Shown: positions 52,755 through 61,385 of the stretch, in pieces | Layout of the letters: each line of letters starts with the position of its first letter | Numbering within the stretch: the first letter of the stretch is position 1 | Origin: Candidatus Poribacteria bacterium | GTDB taxonomy: Bacteria; Poribacteria; WGA-4E; WGA-3G | Direction of reading: 5' to 3' | NCBI GenBank assembly: GCA_028820845.1 | Contig: JAPPII010000031.1 | Span: 1-64,000 of the forward strand | Length of the DNA stretch: 64,000 bases | Position numbers and translations under genes: made by a program | Notes under the pieces: model-generated | Seen by the model: the letters and a program-made list of their open reading frames with translations, nothing else | The model's database searches: none | Told to the model about the DNA's origin: nothing

Positions 52755-53567
52755 ATGCTCAACCAAACCCAGGTTGACACATTTAAAAAAAAAGGCTTCC
52801 TTCTTGGAAGCCGTGTTTTGAGCGATGAACAGGTTGAGGAACTACGGTCAGAACTGACCCGCGTTATTGACGATTACGAGAAAGTCGATATTCCGCAGCC
52901 CGTTCACATTGTCAATCTCGGTGGCAGGGAAGAGAGTCCGGTCTGGCAAATCGTTAATATTTGGGAGGCGAGTCCTGCCTATCACCGACTCGTTCACAAC
53001 CCCGTCATTGTCGAAGAAATTGGGCAACTAACAGCAGCAACAGAGGTGCGCGTCTGGCACGATCAGATCCAATACAAACCCCCTAAAGTCGGGGGTGTCA
53101 ATATGTGGCATCAAGATTCGCCGTATTGGCCGATTCTTACGCCAAAAACGAGTCAGGTAACGGCTTGGGTTGCGTTGGATGATGTTGATGAAAGCAACGG
53201 GTGTATGCGCATGGTCCCCGGCTCCTATCACTGGGGTAATCAGATCCCGTTTCTGCATTCCATCAAAGACATCCATTCAATGCCGGACCATTTTGAAGAT
53301 AACGAATTAGAGGAGGAATTCTGTCCTGTACCGAAAGGATATGCCCATTACCATCACTCCCTAACGTGGCACGGTTCGCACGACAACACGAGCGGAAATC
53401 CCCGCCGTGCGATTGCGGTGCATTACATGACAGGCGAAACACAGTACGATGCCAACGGAAACCACGTTATGAAACCTTTTGTCACCGTTGATGACGGCGA
53501 TAAATTAGCAGGCGACCATTTTCCACTTGTAATGGATAGGGGTGTGCCAACGAATCCTAACGCATAA
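52755..53567 (+). CDS. PhyH-family dioxygenase, tandem copy 2
   Basis: A 270-residue protein of the same length and largely the same sequence as the preceding one, with WHQDSPYWP and SLTWHGSHDN intact. Differences cluster in a few places (PIL versus GIL after the HxD motif; HSIKDIHSMPDHFEDNELEE versus its counterpart) that may change the substrate pocket. GGAGG precedes the ATG. Recent tandem duplication with both copies apparently functional. Confidence 0.9.
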   Translation: MLNQTQVDTFKKKGFLLGSRVLSDEQVEELRSELTRVIDDYEKVDIPQPVHIVNLGGREESPVWQIVNIWEASPAYHRLVHNPVIVEEIGQLTAATEVRVWHDQIQYKPPKVGGVNMWHQDSPYWPILTPKTSQVTAWVALDDVDESNGCMRMVPGSYHWGNQIPFLHSIKDIHSMPDHFEDNELEEEFCPVPKGYAHYHHSLTWHGSHDNTSGNPRRAIAVHYMTGETQYDANGNHVMKPFVTVDDGDKLAGDHFPLVMDRGVPTNPNA

Positions 53568-53624
53568 ATCTTTTTTATACATACAAGCCGATCACAAAAT
53601 CGTAACTACGGATTGGAGAAAAAT

Positions 53625-55259
53625 ATGAAAGTTGTTGATGCAGTTGCCAAAGTCCTTAAAGCCGAAGGGGTAGAGTACCTATTCGCCTATCCTGTCAACC
53701 CGATAATCGAGGCAGCAGCGAAATTAGACATCCGTCCGATTATCGTCAGACAGGAACGGATTGGACTTCACATGGCGGACGCGATGAGCCGAATGACTTC
53801 CGGGGAAAAGATTGGCGTATTCTGCATGCAGAGCGGACCCGGTTCCGAAAATGCGTTCGGTGGTGTCGCGCAAGCCTACGGGGACTCTGCTCCGATTGTG
53901 GTTTTGCCGGGTGGTTATTCCCGAAGTATCACACAGATTCAACCGAATTTCAATTCCGCCTTGAATTATCGGCACGTAACGAAGTCGTGCGAGCAAGTAA
54001 CAATGCCCGAAGCTGTCCCGGAAGCTATGCGCCGCGCCTTTACGCAAGTCCGGAACGGCAGACCGCGTCCTGCGCTTGTTGAATTCCCATCAGATTTATT
54101 TAATGAGGAAATTTCAGATTCTTTTGATCCAAAACCAGTACCTACTGTGCGTTACGGACCTGATAGCGCTTCAATTGAAGCCGCTGCAGCGGCACTCCTC
54201 GATGCTGAGTGTCCTGTCCTTTACGCCGGACAAGGTGTCCACTACGCTCAAGCGTGGGACTCTTTGAAAGAATTAGCCGAGTTGCTCAGTGCACCTGTGA
54301 CGACGAGTTTAGGTGGTAAAAGTGCGTTTCCTGAAAATCATCCGTTAGCATTGGGTTCCGGTGGGCGCGCGATTCCGAAACCCGTGCATCATTTCCTCCA
54401 AAAAACGGACCTGATATTCGGTATCGGATGCAGCTTCACGCGGACGGGTTTTGGTGTCAGGATTCCTGAAGGCAAACGCGTCATTCATGCCACATTAGAC
54501 CCAGCAGACATTAACAAAGACGTTCCGGTTGAAACCGCCCTCGTTGGCGATGCCGGTTTAATTTTAGATGGATTGGTAGAAGCCGTCCGAGACCGGACCA
54601 ATGGCACATCTGAGAGTCGCGCGGATGCTGTTAAGCAAGAAATTAGGGCAGTTAAAGCCGAGTGGCTCGAACAGTGGAAGTCTAAACTGACCTCCGATGA
54701 AGTGCCGATGACCCCGTACCGCGTCATCCGAGACCTGCTACAGACTGTCGATGTCGAAAACACGATCATCACACACGATGCGGGAAGTCCACGCGACCAA
54801 ATGTCGCCGTTCTGGCAGTCGGTCGCACCGCTGACCTATATCGGTTGGGGCAAAACGACGCAGCTCGGCTATGGTTTGGGTCTCGCGATGGGTGCAAAAC
54901 TGGCGAGACCGGATCATCTCTGTGTTAACGTCTGGGGTGATGCCGCTATCGGCTTTACAGGTATGGATTTCGAGACTGCTGTGCGTGAGAGAATCCCAAT
55001 TTTATCGGTGCTATTTAACAACTTTTCTATGGCGATTGAGATTCCGATTATGCCCGTTTCTACCGAAAAATTCCGTAGTACAGACATCTCAGGTCACTAC
55101 GCAGACATGGCGAAGGCGTTCGGTGGCTACGGTGAACGGGTTGAAACACCGGATCAGATTATTCCGGCTATCCAACGCGGGATCCAGAAAACACAGGAAG
55201 GTGTACCCGCACTGCTTGAGTTTATCACGGCAAAGGAAATTCAGATTTCGAGTTTCTAA
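53625..55259 (+). CDS. Thiamine diphosphate-dependent enzyme (acetolactate synthase-like)
   Basis: A 544-residue ThDP enzyme. The N-terminal Pyr domain has the catalytic glutamate in IIVRQERIGLHMADAM and CMQSGPGSENAFGG. The C-terminal PP domain has the ThDP/Mg motif VWGDAAIGFTGMDFETAVRE with later FNNFSM. Glycine-rich LVGDAG and GIGCSFTRTGFG lie in the middle domain. It could be a decarboxylase or ligase of 2-oxoacids; the FAD site of true acetolactate synthases is not obvious. I chose the ATG at 53625 with GGAG upstream. Confidence 0.87.
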   Translation: MKVVDAVAKVLKAEGVEYLFAYPVNPIIEAAAKLDIRPIIVRQERIGLHMADAMSRMTSGEKIGVFCMQSGPGSENAFGGVAQAYGDSAPIVVLPGGYSRSITQIQPNFNSALNYRHVTKSCEQVTMPEAVPEAMRRAFTQVRNGRPRPALVEFPSDLFNEEISDSFDPKPVPTVRYGPDSASIEAAAAALLDAECPVLYAGQGVHYAQAWDSLKELAELLSAPVTTSLGGKSAFPENHPLALGSGGRAIPKPVHHFLQKTDLIFGIGCSFTRTGFGVRIPEGKRVIHATLDPADINKDVPVETALVGDAGLILDGLVEAVRDRTNGTSESRADAVKQEIRAVKAEWLEQWKSKLTSDEVPMTPYRVIRDLLQTVDVENTIITHDAGSPRDQMSPFWQSVAPLTYIGWGKTTQLGYGLGLAMGAKLARPDHLCVNVWGDAAIGFTGMDFETAVRERIPILSVLFNNFSMAIEIPIMPVSTEKFRSTDISGHYADMAKAFGGYGERVETPDQIIPAIQRGIQKTQEGVPALLEFITAKEIQISSF

Positions 55260-55260
55260 T

Positions 55261-55410
55261 TGGTTGTTGGTTATTGGTTGTTGGTTAAGTGCTCTGGTCT
55301 TTACATCTATCTTGAATTCCGCAGCTTCTCTGCACAAAAAGGTTTGCGGAATTCGCAGAGAACACAGACTTCAAAACACTTAACCATTAACCAACAACTA
55401 ATAACTGACA
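55261..55410. repeat. Palindromic element of about 150 bp
   Basis: Nested inverted repeats: GGTTAAGTG (55283-55291) pairs with CACTTAACC (55377-55385), and GAATTCCGCA (55314-55323) with TGCGGAATTC (55345-55354). The outer parts are built of TTGGTTGTTGG-like and CCAACAAC-like words, also met at 26150-26280 and 62356. Confidence 0.65.
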
Positions 55411-55436
55411 ACTATTAAAAAAGGAGTTCCACTGTT

Positions 55437-56207
55437 ATGAAATTTGTTATCACCGTTTTCTCGCTCATCGCTCTGAGCCTCTGTGCCAACGCATGGGCAT
55501 TAAATGATGACGAGGCATTGATGTTGTACTTCACTTTTGATGAAGACAATGGTGGCAAGGTGAAAGACGTGAGTGGAAATAACATCGAAGGCACTCTTGA
55601 AGGTGCAGTCTGGTCGAAAGATGGCAAACTTGGTGGTGCTGTCCATCTTGAAAACGACCAGCAGTTTGTAGAGGTTGACGCGGTTCCCGAACTCGACATC
55701 ACCGATGAACTCACAATTCAGGCTTGGTTTTTCCCTGAAGAATCTCAAGGTGACTCTAACCTGATGGGACGCAGGAGCGGAGCAAATGTCGGTGGCTATT
55801 GTCTCCAATGGAGCGCGCAGTTTACGGGTGCCCCGCAAATTGAGACATGGATTAACATCGGCGGGTGGCAAGGTTCACGGAATAAACAGACCATTAAGCC
55901 CGGATTAGAAGAATGGCACCACGTCTCTTCTACTTTCGATGGCGATATGATTCGCCAATATATTGACGGCAAATTAGATATCGCATTCGCGCCACCGAAG
56001 GGTAAAATTAATAGTATTGAGGTGGTATTCCGTATCGGTAAGGCACAAACAGGACTGCCAGGGATGATTGGCTTGGTCGATGAGGTAGCAATTTACAACC
56101 GTGCCCTTACTGTTGATGAAATTAATCAGGACATGGAAAACGGCGTTTTCTTTGCTGTCTCTCCTAATGACAAACTTGCCACAACGTGGGGCAAGTTAAA
56201 GTTGTAA
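55437..56207 (+). CDS. Secreted LamG-domain protein with C-terminal KLATTW motif
   Basis: A 256-residue exported protein: signal peptide MKFVITVFSLIALSLCANA, then a LamG-like domain (MLYFTFDEDNGGKVKDVSGN, VHLENDQQFVEV, LTIQAWFFPEE, GLVDEVAIYNRALTVDE). The ending is NDKLATTWGKLKL. AGGAG lies upstream of the ATG. A second LamG gene of the same design follows after a hairpin-containing gap of 129 bases. Confidence 0.87.
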   Translation: MKFVITVFSLIALSLCANAWALNDDEALMLYFTFDEDNGGKVKDVSGNNIEGTLEGAVWSKDGKLGGAVHLENDQQFVEVDAVPELDITDELTIQAWFFPEESQGDSNLMGRRSGANVGGYCLQWSAQFTGAPQIETWINIGGWQGSRNKQTIKPGLEEWHHVSSTFDGDMIRQYIDGKLDIAFAPPKGKINSIEVVFRIGKAQTGLPGMIGLVDEVAIYNRALTVDEINQDMENGVFFAVSPNDKLATTWGKLKL

Positions 56208-56336
56208 AGTTGAAAGTGTAGCTAAAGTTGAAAGTTGTTAAGAGGTCTATGATGCACCAAAAGTCTCTTACAACTTTGAACTTGCAAATTTTGAACTTGC
56301 AAACTTTTGATTTTTGACTATGAGGAGGAATCACTG

Positions 56337-57131
56337 ATGAAAGCCCAAGTGTATCTAATGCTATGCATTTTTCTCAGCTTAGCCATCTGCCAAGTAGGAT
56401 TCGCTGCCGGTGGAAAAGGTAATGTGAAACAACACGGCGAGACGTTATACGTCTGGCACTTCGATGAAGGTAAAGGGAATAAGACGGAAGATGAAACTGC
56501 CGGTTTGGTCGGCGAATTTACTGGCGATATAAAATGGGCTGAAGGTATCTCAGGAAGTGCGGTAGAAATGGCTGGCGAGGTCGGTAAAGGGGATTTTATA
56601 GAAGTCGCACACTCCGATGAGCTCGATATCGATGAAGCCATTACGATGATGGCGTGGGTTTATCCTGAAGAACTACCGGGGGGTGGACAGGAGAACAAAT
56701 TCACCATCTTCTACAAAAACACCTATTATCTGCAAATTGAACCGGGTGAAGGGAAGCTTGCCTACTATTTCTACGAGACCAGCAATCCTGGCTACCATAT
56801 TTCTGACGGAAAAATAAAAGCGAAAGAGTGGAGCCATGTTGCCGTTGTGTGGGATGGTAGCAAAGCCGGTTTCTATATCAATGGGGAATCCGACGGTACA
56901 TCTATCGCACAGAAGGGACCTGGTTTGAGTCGAGCGGATAAACCTTTACGCTTCGGTGGTGAGAATAACGGGTGTTGCCCGCGTTTCTTTCAAGGACGTA
57001 TTGATGAGTTGATGTTAGCCAACTATGCGCTTTCTAAAGCGGACCTCCAGAAAATCATCAACGATACGCTTGATGTCTCCGCCCGCGGAAAACTGGCAAC
57101 GACGTGGGGTAATTTGAAGAGACAGCAGTAG
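56337..57131 (+). CDS. Secreted LamG-domain protein with C-terminal KLATTW motif
   Basis: A 264-residue exported protein with signal peptide (MLCIFLSLAICQVGFA) and a LamG-like domain (YVWHFDEGKGNKTEDETAG, MMAWVYPEEL, EWSHVAVVWDG, GRIDELMLANYALSKAD). Two cysteines side by side occur in NNGCCPRFF. It ends RGKLATTWGNLKRQQ. GAGGAGG precedes the ATG at 56337; a terminator-like hairpin follows at 57164. Confidence 0.87.
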   Translation: MKAQVYLMLCIFLSLAICQVGFAAGGKGNVKQHGETLYVWHFDEGKGNKTEDETAGLVGEFTGDIKWAEGISGSAVEMAGEVGKGDFIEVAHSDELDIDEAITMMAWVYPEELPGGGQENKFTIFYKNTYYLQIEPGEGKLAYYFYETSNPGYHISDGKIKAKEWSHVAVVWDGSKAGFYINGESDGTSIAQKGPGLSRADKPLRFGGENNGCCPRFFQGRIDELMLANYALSKADLQKIINDTLDVSARGKLATTWGNLKRQQ

Positions 57132-57163
57132 ATTGCACATGTCCGCTGTCTATTATAACCAAG

Positions 57164-57192
57164 ATGGGTGGGATTTATTCTCGCCCATTTTT
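57164..57192 (+). terminator. Rho-independent terminator of the LamG gene
   Basis: ATGGGTG (57164-57170) pairs with CGCCCAT (57182-57188) with one G-T pair; a run of T (57188-57192) follows. It ends the LamG gene 33 bases upstream. Confidence 0.6.
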
Positions 57193-57194
57193 CG

Positions 57195-57223
57195 TTGCAA
57201 ATAGGTAGAAATAGGCGTATAAT
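57195..57223 (+). promoter_or_regulatory. Promoter-like sequence pointing into the 3' end of a convergent gene
   Basis: TTGCAA (57195-57200), 17 bases, TATAAT (57218-57223). No plus-strand gene follows; it would make RNA antisense to the TPR gene. It could be fortuitous. Confidence 0.35.
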
Positions 57224-57288
57224 TGGTTTAAATCTATAAGTGGATATATTGTTCAAATTCCCTAACCGATATTGAAAACACACAGGAT

Positions 57289-57921
57289 TCAGGGGAGTTC
57301 AGAGACGATTCCTTTAAGAGCGTCCTCCTGTTGCGCAAGAGACTTGAGTTCCGGGTTTAAATCTACCGCTTGTGTGAGTGAGTCTACTGCTTTTTTGGAC
57401 TCACCCTCTAAGGCATAAGCGCACGCCAGGTTATAGTGGAGCAGAGCTGCCTTCGGGAAAGTTTGAAGCGCATGTAGGCACGATACACGGGCATCGGCAG
57501 GCAAATTCTGCCGGAGATACGCAGTTGTCAAGTTGATATAACCTTCGGCTATATCGGGTGCCATCTCAATCGCTTTTTTAAAGTTGGCGACCGCTTCGGC
57601 GTATGCTTCGGCATACAGATGTGCCTGTCCAAGGTTGTTGTAAACGGAAGGTTCCTTCGCAAAGAAAATCGTACGGGTCTTATTTTTGATCGCCTTCTGA
57701 TACACTTCAATCGCCTGTTTTGCTTCGCCATTGCGCATCAGAAAAGTTGCCTTCCGATAGTGGTCGTTAAACTGCGTCTGGTGATGCCAGACCCAGAGAA
57801 ATAGCACTGTTACCGCAAGGCAAAACGTCATACAGACAATTCTAAAAACTTTATTGCCGGGAGTCTGTTCCTCTTCTTCTGTCGGTGAATTTTCTGTAAT
57901 TTGGTTTTCTTCAGAAGTCAT
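57289..57921 (-). CDS. Membrane-anchored TPR protein
   Basis: A 210-residue protein: acidic N-terminus, one transmembrane segment at about 26-46 (IVCMTFCLAVTVLFLWVW), then about four tetratricopeptide repeats (KATFLMRNGEAKQAIEVYQK, NNLGQAHLYAEAYAEAVANF, LACAYALEGESKKAVDSLTQ). Such proteins hold complexes together on the periplasmic side of the membrane. No strong ribosome site is seen before the ATG. It is convergent with the LamG gene and divergent from the dehydrogenase gene. Confidence 0.82.
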   Translation of the reverse strand: MTSEENQITENSPTEEEEQTPGNKVFRIVCMTFCLAVTVLFLWVWHHQTQFNDHYRKATFLMRNGEAKQAIEVYQKAIKNKTRTIFFAKEPSVYNNLGQAHLYAEAYAEAVANFKKAIEMAPDIAEGYINLTTAYLRQNLPADARVSCLHALQTFPKAALLHYNLACAYALEGESKKAVDSLTQAVDLNPELKSLAQQEDALKGIVSELP

Positions 57922-57948
57922 AATTTTTTATTCCAACACGCCTGTTAC

Positions 57949-57971
57949 GGCACACGGAGTGTGCCTACTAC
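57949..57971. repeat. Short GGA-loop hairpin repeat
   Basis: GGCACAC, GGA, GTGTGCC, then TACTAC, between two divergent genes and close to the start of the dehydrogenase gene. Confidence 0.55.
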
Positions 57972-57992
57972 TTTTAAAGGAACACACAAAAT

Positions 57993-59042
57993 ATGAAGAC
58001 ATACGGATTCGGTATTATTGGATGTGGAATGATTTCAGATTTCCACTCCGCCGCAATTTCTGAATTAGAACACGGTCAACTCGTTGCAGTTAGTTCGCGA
58101 AATGCCGAGAACGCCAAACGGCTCACCGACCGATACAATGTTGACAGTTACGCCGATTATACAGAGATGCTCAAACGCGATGATCTGGACATCGTTTGTG
58201 TTTGTACACCAAGCGGTGCACATTTGGACCCCGCGGTTGCCGCAGCAGAAGCGGGTAAACACGTCATCGTTGAAAAACCGCTGGAAATCACTTTGCCGCG
58301 GTGTGATGAGATCATCGCAGCGTGTGATGCAGCAGGCGTTCGGTTGTGTGCTATTTTTAATTCGCGTTTTACAGAAAGCACGGAGCTTGTTAAATCCACA
58401 ATTGAAAGTGGACGGTTCGGCAAACTCACCTTAGGTGATGCCTACATCAAATGGTACCGTTCCCAAGAATATTACGACAGCGGCGGTTGGCGAGGCACGT
58501 GGGATCTTGATGGTGGTGGCGCGCTTATGAACCAATCCATCCACGCTATCGACCTACTCCAGTATTTCATGGGTCCTGTCAAATCCGTCCAAGCCTTTAC
58601 CGATACACTGGCACACGAACGCATAGAAGTCGAAGACGCTGCTGTTGCTGCACTTCGGTTTGAAAACGGTGCCCTTGGGGTCATCGAAGGCACAACCGCT
58701 GCTTACCCGGGTATGCTTAAGAAAACCGAAATTTCCGGCACACACGGGACTGTCGTCTTAGCCGAAGAGGACATCGTGACGTGGGAATTTGACCCAGAAC
58801 TCCCTGAAGATGCGGAGATTCGAGAGAAATTCGCCCAAAGAACGGATACCGGTGGCGGTGCCTCGGATCCACGTGCTATTAATCACGACAACCACCGTCG
58901 GCAGATGGAAAATCTCATCAATGGACTTGAACACGATGCCTTGCACCTCGTTGATGGCCGCGAGGGACGTAAAGCGGTTGAAATTATTCTTGCTATCTAT
59001 CAATCGAGTCGTGAAGGGCGGATCGTTGAGTTGCCGCTTTAA
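57993..59042 (+). CDS. Gfo/Idh/MocA-family oxidoreductase
   Basis: A 349-residue NAD(P)-dependent dehydrogenase with a classical nucleotide loop GFGIIGCGMISDFHSAAI, VIVEKPLEITLPRCDE near residue 95 and the C-terminal GGGALMNQSIHAIDLLQYFM region with the likely catalytic His. It is the most canonical of the three such enzymes here. AAGGA lies upstream of the ATG. The substrate is probably a sugar, polyol or inositol. Confidence 0.9.
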   Translation: MKTYGFGIIGCGMISDFHSAAISELEHGQLVAVSSRNAENAKRLTDRYNVDSYADYTEMLKRDDLDIVCVCTPSGAHLDPAVAAAEAGKHVIVEKPLEITLPRCDEIIAACDAAGVRLCAIFNSRFTESTELVKSTIESGRFGKLTLGDAYIKWYRSQEYYDSGGWRGTWDLDGGGALMNQSIHAIDLLQYFMGPVKSVQAFTDTLAHERIEVEDAAVAALRFENGALGVIEGTTAAYPGMLKKTEISGTHGTVVLAEEDIVTWEFDPELPEDAEIREKFAQRTDTGGGASDPRAINHDNHRRQMENLINGLEHDALHLVDGREGRKAVEIILAIYQSSREGRIVELPL

Positions 59043-59114
59043 GAGTTGTCAGTTAAGAGACTTTGATTAGGACTTACGCCCCTCTTCCTAAAGTTCGCTA
59101 CTTGACGAAGTGCC

Positions 59115-59178
59115 GTTCGTAGTAGGGAAACCATTTATTGCCCGTTTAGAACGTGCGATGAATCGCACTACTACGAAC
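59115..59178. repeat. 64-bp palindromic-ended repeat, third copy
   Basis: GTTCGTAGTAG and CTACTACGAAC form perfect 11-base ends; the interior has GGGAAACC and the hairpin GTGCGAT/ATCGCAC. It matches the cores at 21988-22051 and 22118-22181 with a few changes, including one in the hairpin loop (GA for AA). Confidence 0.75.
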
Positions 59179-59184
59179 CTACCT

Positions 59185-60228
59185 TCAAGGCAAGGTTGAC
59201 GAAGCACTCTCACGAGAACTTTCTCTAATGAAGTTATAAATTTCTTCGACTTCATTCGGAGAAGTCAGAAACCATTCCGTTCCCGGAGCATCAGTTATGT
59301 GTTTCCCTCGGACCTTCAAGATATTGTGTATGATGTCCTCGATCTCCTTGGACCAGTCAGTTTTAATATGAAGACCGATCTTGGGACTTTCTGGAAGTCC
59401 TGTGGCTTGACCTCTAACTCTTCCATCTGCTTCGCGGTGTTTAGTCTTACCGATCTTGCACTTCCAAACCTTTTCACCTTTGGATTCTGAACTCTCTCTA
59501 TACTGCGGGTAATAGTAAAGGTAGACGGAACTGTTCCCGGAGCCGATAGTCCTTTCAGGATCTAAATCAGAATTCGGGATCGTATTTTTACGAGGGAGTG
59601 TCAAACTGCCTTTCAACTCGCTTAAATCTATGCCATGCTTCTCAGCACCAGAGTTGATTAGTTCCGCGGTGGTGTCCTCACTTAATCGTATGATTTTGCC
59701 CAACTTTGCGGACATATTTCGTCCCCAGCCCCTAACCCATTTCTTGAACTTATCAGGGGTGTTGTAAGTTTCAAGGATGAGAGCCTCAGTAAACTGCTTA
59801 TAGATATCCCTGCGGGCGATCTTTTCAATTTCATCAGAACTAAGACCAGTTCTACGTACCAACTCCTCACCTGTGCGGGTTGAACTCAATGACCGATACC
59901 AGCATAAGCGTGCGAGTCCCCGAGTAGAAGTATCACTATTCACATCAAGTTCAACTTGCAAATAACCTCTTGCCCAGGCAGTAGAGGCTATTACTTGCTC
60001 TATCGGCGTTTCTGGTGCTTCGGAAAACTTCTCCAGATCTTTAGCAACTTCTTCAGCCCATTTTTTGCGAAAGAAAGGGGAGTGAATAGGAAGATCACAA
60101 ACCTTTTCTTCTGTCTCTCCCATCTTACGCTTAAAATGTACTTCAATCCGTTTAGCAGCAGTGATTACCGATACCGACTGTATTTCTGATACATCGGCAG
60201 TGTTATTCCCTCGGAAGACAACTTTCAT
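59185..60228 (-). CDS. Protein with C-terminal T5orf172/GIY-YIG-like domain
   Basis: A 347-residue protein. The last 110 residues match the T5orf172 group of GIY-YIG nucleases: SSVYLYYYPQYRES, WKCKIGKTKHREADGRVRGQ, IHNILKVRGK and APGTEWFLTSPNEVEEIYNF, with the Tyr, Arg, His and Glu of the fold in place. The first 230 residues are helical and unfamiliar (ARLCWYRSLSSTRTGEELVR and a region with GLSSDEIEKIARRDI). AGGA precedes the ATG. It is a lone gene; a stress- or defence-related nuclease is plausible. Confidence 0.75.
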   Translation of the reverse strand: MKVVFRGNNTADVSEIQSVSVITAAKRIEVHFKRKMGETEEKVCDLPIHSPFFRKKWAEEVAKDLEKFSEAPETPIEQVIASTAWARGYLQVELDVNSDTSTRGLARLCWYRSLSSTRTGEELVRRTGLSSDEIEKIARRDIYKQFTEALILETYNTPDKFKKWVRGWGRNMSAKLGKIIRLSEDTTAELINSGAEKHGIDLSELKGSLTLPRKNTIPNSDLDPERTIGSGNSSVYLYYYPQYRESSESKGEKVWKCKIGKTKHREADGRVRGQATGLPESPKIGLHIKTDWSKEIEDIIHNILKVRGKHITDAPGTEWFLTSPNEVEEIYNFIRESSRESASSTLP

Positions 60229-60402
60229 TTTTTTCCTTTACACAGCAAGGCACGAACCTGAAGAAGAGACACAGGCTAACAGCCTATGCTACGAAGAAAC
60301 AAAAACCTGAATTGACAGCTATGGGACGAGGAAACCTTGAAGAAATACCCTAGCAAAAACCCCTACGAAGAAATTACGCTAAAATTCAAGTTTGACCCTC
60401 TG

Positions 60403-61368
60403 CTACTCGTAATCGAAAACAATCTTAACCGCTTCATGCTTTCGGTTCAGTGCCATCTCAAATCCGAGTTGTGCTTCCGTGAAAGGAAGATGATGTGTAA
60501 TAATCGGTGACACATCAATACGACCTTGCGCAATCATATCCATCGCCAACGGGAAGTCGTTCGGTGCATCGGGGCCGACGGATCCGATAAAGTTGATATT
60601 TTTCCGGAAGAAATCTGAGAAATGGAAATCGTAAACTTCATCGTCCGGTACACCGAAGGCGAGGAGCGTTCCGCCGCGTTTGAGTAGTTGGAGACAGTCG
60701 TTGATAGTCTCCGTCTGGTGTCCAACAACCTCAATCACCAGATCCGCCATTCTCCCTTCTGTAATTTGTTCAACAACAGCGACGGGGTCTTGTTTATCAG
60801 CGTTAATCGTGTGTGTGGCACGCATCTTCTTGGAAACAGCGAGTCGAAAGTCAACAAGATCAGTGGTAATCACGGTGCGCGCACCGAGGTTGCTCATCAT
60901 GTGTGTAAAGAGGAGTCCCATCGGTCCCTGCCCGACAACAACTGTATCAAGATTGAGGAGGTTCGGCAGCTTCCGACATGCCCACACAACAGTACCAAGC
61001 GGTTGAGACATCAGGATGCAATCTTTCCGTGGGAAATCTGTCAATGGCAACGTGACGCTCTCATCCGACAGGAAGTACTCCGAAAGTCCACCGATGTAAC
61101 GTGGTAACGCTAAGACTTCGTCCCCGGGTTTGAATCTATCCGATTTACTATCTGTAACAACGCCAATCGCCTCGTGAATTGAAAGTCCTGGCTGAAGCGG
61201 ATAACTGTCCGCTGGATGCTCAAGGACAAACGATGGCATATCCGTGCCGCAGATGGCACTATGAGCGGTTTTTATTATCACTGTGCCGTCGGGATAATCG
61301 GCGAGATCCGGCTGTTCTATGTCAACAATCTCAATCTGATGTGGTGCGACAATTTGCCCAGCTCTCAT
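60403..61368 (-). CDS. Zinc-type alcohol dehydrogenase-like (MDR) protein
   Basis: A 321-residue medium-chain dehydrogenase. AICGTD holds the catalytic zinc Cys and LSIHEAIGVV replaces the usual GHE; VVVGQGPMGLLFTHMM is the NAD(P)-binding loop. The four-cysteine structural zinc lobe is absent, making it shorter than classical ADH. It starts 17 bases after the inositol-phosphatase-like gene on the same strand. It may oxidise a polyol or sugar. Confidence 0.87.
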   Translation of the reverse strand: MRAGQIVAPHQIEIVDIEQPDLADYPDGTVIIKTAHSAICGTDMPSFVLEHPADSYPLQPGLSIHEAIGVVTDSKSDRFKPGDEVLALPRYIGGLSEYFLSDESVTLPLTDFPRKDCILMSQPLGTVVWACRKLPNLLNLDTVVVGQGPMGLLFTHMMSNLGARTVITTDLVDFRLAVSKKMRATHTINADKQDPVAVVEQITEGRMADLVIEVVGHQTETINDCLQLLKRGGTLLAFGVPDDEVYDFHFSDFFRKNINFIGSVGPDAPNDFPLAMDMIAQGRIDVSPIITHHLPFTEAQLGFEMALNRKHEAVKIVFDYE

Positions 61369-61385
61369 ATTCTATATTTATCTCC

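Noticed and set aside
59185..60228. Homing endonuclease from an intron or intein
   Set aside because: No intron or intein structure surrounds the gene and the T5orf172 type is usually not a homing enzyme.
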